DNA of 64,000 nucleotides, taken from the NCBI RefSeq assembly GCF_900110265.1, contig NZ_FODB01000003.1, positions 1 to 64,000 of the forward strand, written 5' to 3'. The notes beneath the pieces were generated by a model, which had not been told where the DNA came from, ran no database searches, and saw nothing but the letters and a program-made list of their open reading frames with translations. Origin of the DNA: Vreelandella aquamarina. GTDB taxonomy: Bacteria; Pseudomonadota; Gammaproteobacteria; Pseudomonadales; Halomonadaceae. Positions 61,573 through 64,000 of the stretch are shown here, one piece after another; within the stretch, counting starts at the first letter, position 1, and every line of letters starts with the position of its first letter. The position numbers and the translations under genes were made by a program.

Positions 61573-62996
61573 ATCAACACCAAACGGTCGACTGCGATGA
61601 GTGTGGCCGAGAAGTCTCCAAATTGTGGCGACGCCATAAAGGGCACGGCTACTGTTCAACTTGCTATGCTCGTGTGTTTAAGCGGCGGATGTGCCCACGA
61701 TGTGGTGAGTTAGCCCGTCTGCCTAAGAATGACCCAGACGCCGTCTGTCGTCAGTGCAACGTTGACAAACCGTGTGCACGATGTGGAAAAGCCAGTTCAG
61801 ACTACAACATCGGCAAGGTCACTCCCTACGGCCCTGTCTGTATCGCCTGCGCTCCCTATTTCAAAGAACCAGAGCCCTGCGAGGCGTGTGGGAAAGCATC
61901 TCAACGTCTTACCCGAGTGGCGCGTATGGGGCATGATCATCGCTTATGTCCACGCTGTTCGACAGCAGACCACGGTACCTGTTCTGCATGTCGTCGACAT
62001 CGTTTATTGGTGGTGGCACCCAACGGGGATGCGTTGTGCAAAGCCTGTAATGAGCAAGGGGAAATTGCCTGCCCATCGTGTGGTAATCCCATGCCAGCGG
62101 GTCGAGGTGATGCCTGTGAGCCCTGCTATTGGACGCGAACATGCCGTAAACGCATCACCATTGGCCAAGCCGGTATCACTACCAAAGCGTTAAGTGAGGC
62201 CTTTGGGGAATTTGGTGAATGGCTGATTCGTATCACTGGGCCGCATAAGGCTGCCCTCAAGATCAATCATTTCTTCTCGTTCTTCCTTGAGCTCGACCAG
62301 GCATGGTCACGGATACCGAGCTATTCGGAGCTACTTCATCACTTCGGGGCGGAGGGCTTGCGGCGTGTGAGGCTTCCCATGCGATGGTTGCATGAAGAGC
62401 AAGGGGTAGAGCCGGATCACCAAGCAAAGCGGATCGACTCAGAGAAAAGACGTATTCAAGCGTGTCTCAGTTCTATGCCGTTCGCTTCGCTATCAGACCA
62501 AGTGCTGCAAGCCTATTGGCTGCAATTGGAAACCCGTATAGAGGCGGGCAAAACGTCCCACACCTCCGCACGACTTGCACTAAGAGCGGCAGCCGCATTG
62601 CTACTCGCTACTAACCGGGAGGGGCAGCGACTGCCTCAACAGGGCGATGTGGACAACTATTTGCATGCGGTGCCCGGACAAGCAGCCTCGGTCACGGGGT
62701 TTACTAATTTCTTAAATCGCCAACATGCCACCACGTTGGCTCCTCGGGTGGATGTAAAACGGGCAAGAAAGCGGCGAAAAGAAACACTAGCCCGCACCCT
62801 GATGACGATGGCCCGGTGTGCTGATCAAGGAGAGGCCTGGAGGGAGGCATGGATCGTTGCTGCCATGGAGTATTTCCATGACACAAAATTAACGCAGAAA
62901 ATGCTTCGACAACAGACCGTAGAGCGGACGACAGACGGGATACAGGTGGTAGTGGGTGGCGTTACCTACTGGCTGCCTCTGGATATTGAGTGCTAA
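61527..62996 (+). CDS. Transposon protein with six tandem zinc ribbons and helical C-domain (TniE-like)
   Basis: 489 residues. Twelve CxxC pairs fall in the first 200 residues (C23, 43, 56, 74, 83, 105, 118, 141, 152, 171, 182 and 197, each with a partner +3). They group into six four-cysteine ribbons. Residues 210-489 look helical, with a stretch around 340-410 reminiscent of tyrosine-recombinase core-binding domains, but no R..HxxR..Y catalytic set is visible. Its position after tniQ resembles tniE of Tn6022/AbaR elements. It may read DNA at a specific target. The ATG lies inside tniQ; a TTG at 61569 is an alternative. Confidence 0.8.
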   Translation: MGAFKTQNESGANLLNQHQTVDCDECGREVSKLWRRHKGHGYCSTCYARVFKRRMCPRCGELARLPKNDPDAVCRQCNVDKPCARCGKASSDYNIGKVTPYGPVCIACAPYFKEPEPCEACGKASQRLTRVARMGHDHRLCPRCSTADHGTCSACRRHRLLVVAPNGDALCKACNEQGEIACPSCGNPMPAGRGDACEPCYWTRTCRKRITIGQAGITTKALSEAFGEFGEWLIRITGPHKAALKINHFFSFFLELDQAWSRIPSYSELLHHFGAEGLRRVRLPMRWLHEEQGVEPDHQAKRIDSEKRRIQACLSSMPFASLSDQVLQAYWLQLETRIEAGKTSHTSARLALRAAAALLLATNREGQRLPQQGDVDNYLHAVPGQAASVTGFTNFLNRQHATTLAPRVDVKRARKRRKETLARTLMTMARCADQGEAWREAWIVAAMEYFHDTKLTQKMLRQQTVERTTDGIQVVVGGVTYWLPLDIEC

Positions 62997-63122
62997 GACA
63001 CTGATAGCGCGCAGTCACTTGGAGGGCCCCGCGACTCTGTAGGCGAATGTCGCCCCGCCGTTTGGACGGGGCTATGGCTCTCTACCTATATGCCAGGGCT
63101 CAACGGGGTGCCAAAAGGCGTG
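62997..63122. other. Intergenic region between the transposon gene and the L,D-transpeptidase gene
   Basis: 126 bp between convergent genes. It has an imperfect CCCCG/CGGGG hairpin near 63053-63071 without a T-run. No copy of the transposon terminal repeat was seen on either strand. Confidence 0.6.
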
Positions 63123-64000
63123 TCATGACCGTTGAGATGACGTCAAAACCAGGTCTTCATAAATGCCCTTGATAGCCTTCTCTTCTGGGCTGTGGCGCTG
63201 TGGCTCCTGTTCCTGCTTTGGATGTAGTGGGGTTATAAGCCCGTTAGAGAGTGACAGGACATCGCTGAGCTGCTCGTAATCGAGGTTTACGTTATCGACA
63301 TTGTATTGGTTAAGGCGTGTCATGGTCTCTGTGAGTGCGGTCATACTGTGCTCTTCTTCTCCAAGCGGCGGAAAGGCTTGAATCAGCGGCTGACCGCCTT
63401 CCCAACCTATCTTGATCGGCTGATTGATGATGTTGACTTGGGTGCCGGGTGGAATGCGGTCAAATATAGATTCGATGTCTTTGGGTAACATGCGGATACA
63501 ACCTCGGCTTGCGCGCATGCCAATGCCATCGGGCTGGTTGGTGCCGTGAATCAAATAGCCATCGAAGCCTAGGATGATGGCATGGTCTCCTAGCGGGTTA
63601 TCGGGGCCGGGCGGTACAACGCTTGGTGCGGTTTCGCCGCGTGCTTCCGCTTCACGTTTTACCGACTCAGGCGGGTACCATGCGGGGTTTTTAATGTTCA
63701 TGGTGGTCTCGGTCACACCAAGGGGTGTATCAAACCCTTCGCGACCGATGCCGATAGGATAGGTCTCAACGCGCGGTGTCTCACCGGTTTTGACATCTGG
63801 GTAGTAGTAAAGCCGCAGCTCGGCGATATTGATGACGACCCCAGTACGCTCGACATTCGGCAGGATGAAGCGTCCTGGAATGGTTACTTCAGTACCCACT
63901 CCGGGCACCCAAATACTGACCTCTGGGTTAGCACGTACAATCTCCTGGTAGCCAAGGTTGTGACGTCTGGCAATATCAATCAGAGTATCCTCGTAATTCT
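63123..64000 (-). CDS. LysM and L,D-transpeptidase (YkuD) protein, 5' end beyond window
   Basis: Partial; the frame continues through the window edge. The N-terminal part visible beyond the in-frame ATG (63908) reads EDTLIDIARRHNLGYQEIV, a LysM-type repeat. The YkuD catalytic motif includes HGTNQPDGIGMRASRGCIRM. Enzymes of this ErfK/YbiS class make 3-3 crosslinks or anchor lipoprotein to peptidoglycan. Whether it belongs to the transposon cargo or the chromosome cannot be decided here. Confidence 0.88.
   Translation of the reverse strand, partial: NYEDTLIDIARRHNLGYQEIVRANPEVSIWVPGVGTEVTIPGRFILPNVERTGVVINIAELRLYYYPDVKTGETPRVETYPIGIGREGFDTPLGVTETTMNIKNPAWYPPESVKREAEARGETAPSVVPPGPDNPLGDHAIILGFDGYLIHGTNQPDGIGMRASRGCIRMLPKDIESIFDRIPPGTQVNIINQPIKIGWEGGQPLIQAFPPLGEEEHSMTALTETMTRLNQYNVDNVNLDYEQLSDVLSLSNGLITPLHPKQEQEPQRHSPEEKAIKGIYEDLVLTSSQRS

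Noticed and set aside
62997-63122. Possible right end of the transposon
   Set aside because: No CTGAAAATGACA or TGCGAC repeat array in inverse orientation was found there.

Overview
The window looks like a chromosome segment of a moderately GC-rich gammaproteobacterium, most likely Halomonadaceae (Halomonas-like). The core proteins track Escherichia coli and Pseudomonas closely, and the order uvrA / YajR-type MFS / ssb / RmlD-like / plsC resembles Pseudomonas and its halophilic relatives. The genus is an inference from gene content; no 16S rRNA is present.

Region 1 (1-1.8 kb) holds the 5' end of a group II intron, cut by the window edge. It sits directly behind the terminator of a dacA gene whose product carries an added SPOR domain.

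Region 2 (1.9-32.8 kb, all minus strand) is the main translation and transcription cluster. In transcription order it runs: tRNA-Trp, secE, nusG, rplK, rplA, the L10 leader, rplJ, rplL, an attenuator, rpoB, rpoC; then the str operon (rpsL, rpsG, fusA, tuf, terminator); then S10-spc-alpha from rpsJ to rplQ, including the 37-residue rpmJ. Near-consensus promoters are visible before rpsL and rpsJ. The second tuf gene often found between tRNA-Thr and tRNA-Trp/secE is absent; a terminator and a separate tRNA-Trp promoter lie there instead.

Region 3 (32.8-42.8 kb) has four tRNA genes (Trp, Thr, Gly, Tyr), coaX and birA on the minus strand. typA/bipA, a TlpA-like thioredoxin and rapA are on the plus strand, and a TIGR01777-type SDR gene is on the minus strand. 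An unassigned stretch follows typA.

Region 4 (42.8-46.1 kb) is a LitR/photolyase light-response locus in apparent decay. It has a LitR-like MerR regulator without the B12-binding signature, a CPD photolyase, a TTGTA/TACAAT dyad that reads as overlapping divergent promoters, the broken tail of an FAD-dependent oxidoreductase, and a short remnant after phrB.

Region 5 (46.1-56.8 kb) carries a PAS-GGDEF-EAL protein, fabA-fabB (unsaturated fatty acid synthesis), plsC, an RmlD-like gene, ssb, a YajR-like MFS transporter and uvrA.

Region 6 (56.86 kb to at least 63.0 kb) is the left part of a Tn7-superfamily transposon inserted in a Crp-type HTH gene fragment just after uvrA. Its end begins TGTCATTTTCAG, as I recall for Tn402/Tn5053 elements, and bears four TGCGAC repeats. 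The genes are tnsA, tnsB/tniA, a short tnsC/tniB, tniQ, and a 489-residue protein with twelve CxxC pairs (six putative zinc ribbons). The gene order resembles tniCABDE of the Tn6022/AbaR elements. No right end was found, so the partial LysM/L,D-transpeptidase gene at the window edge may be cargo or flanking chromosome. This element is the best candidate for unusual biology here.
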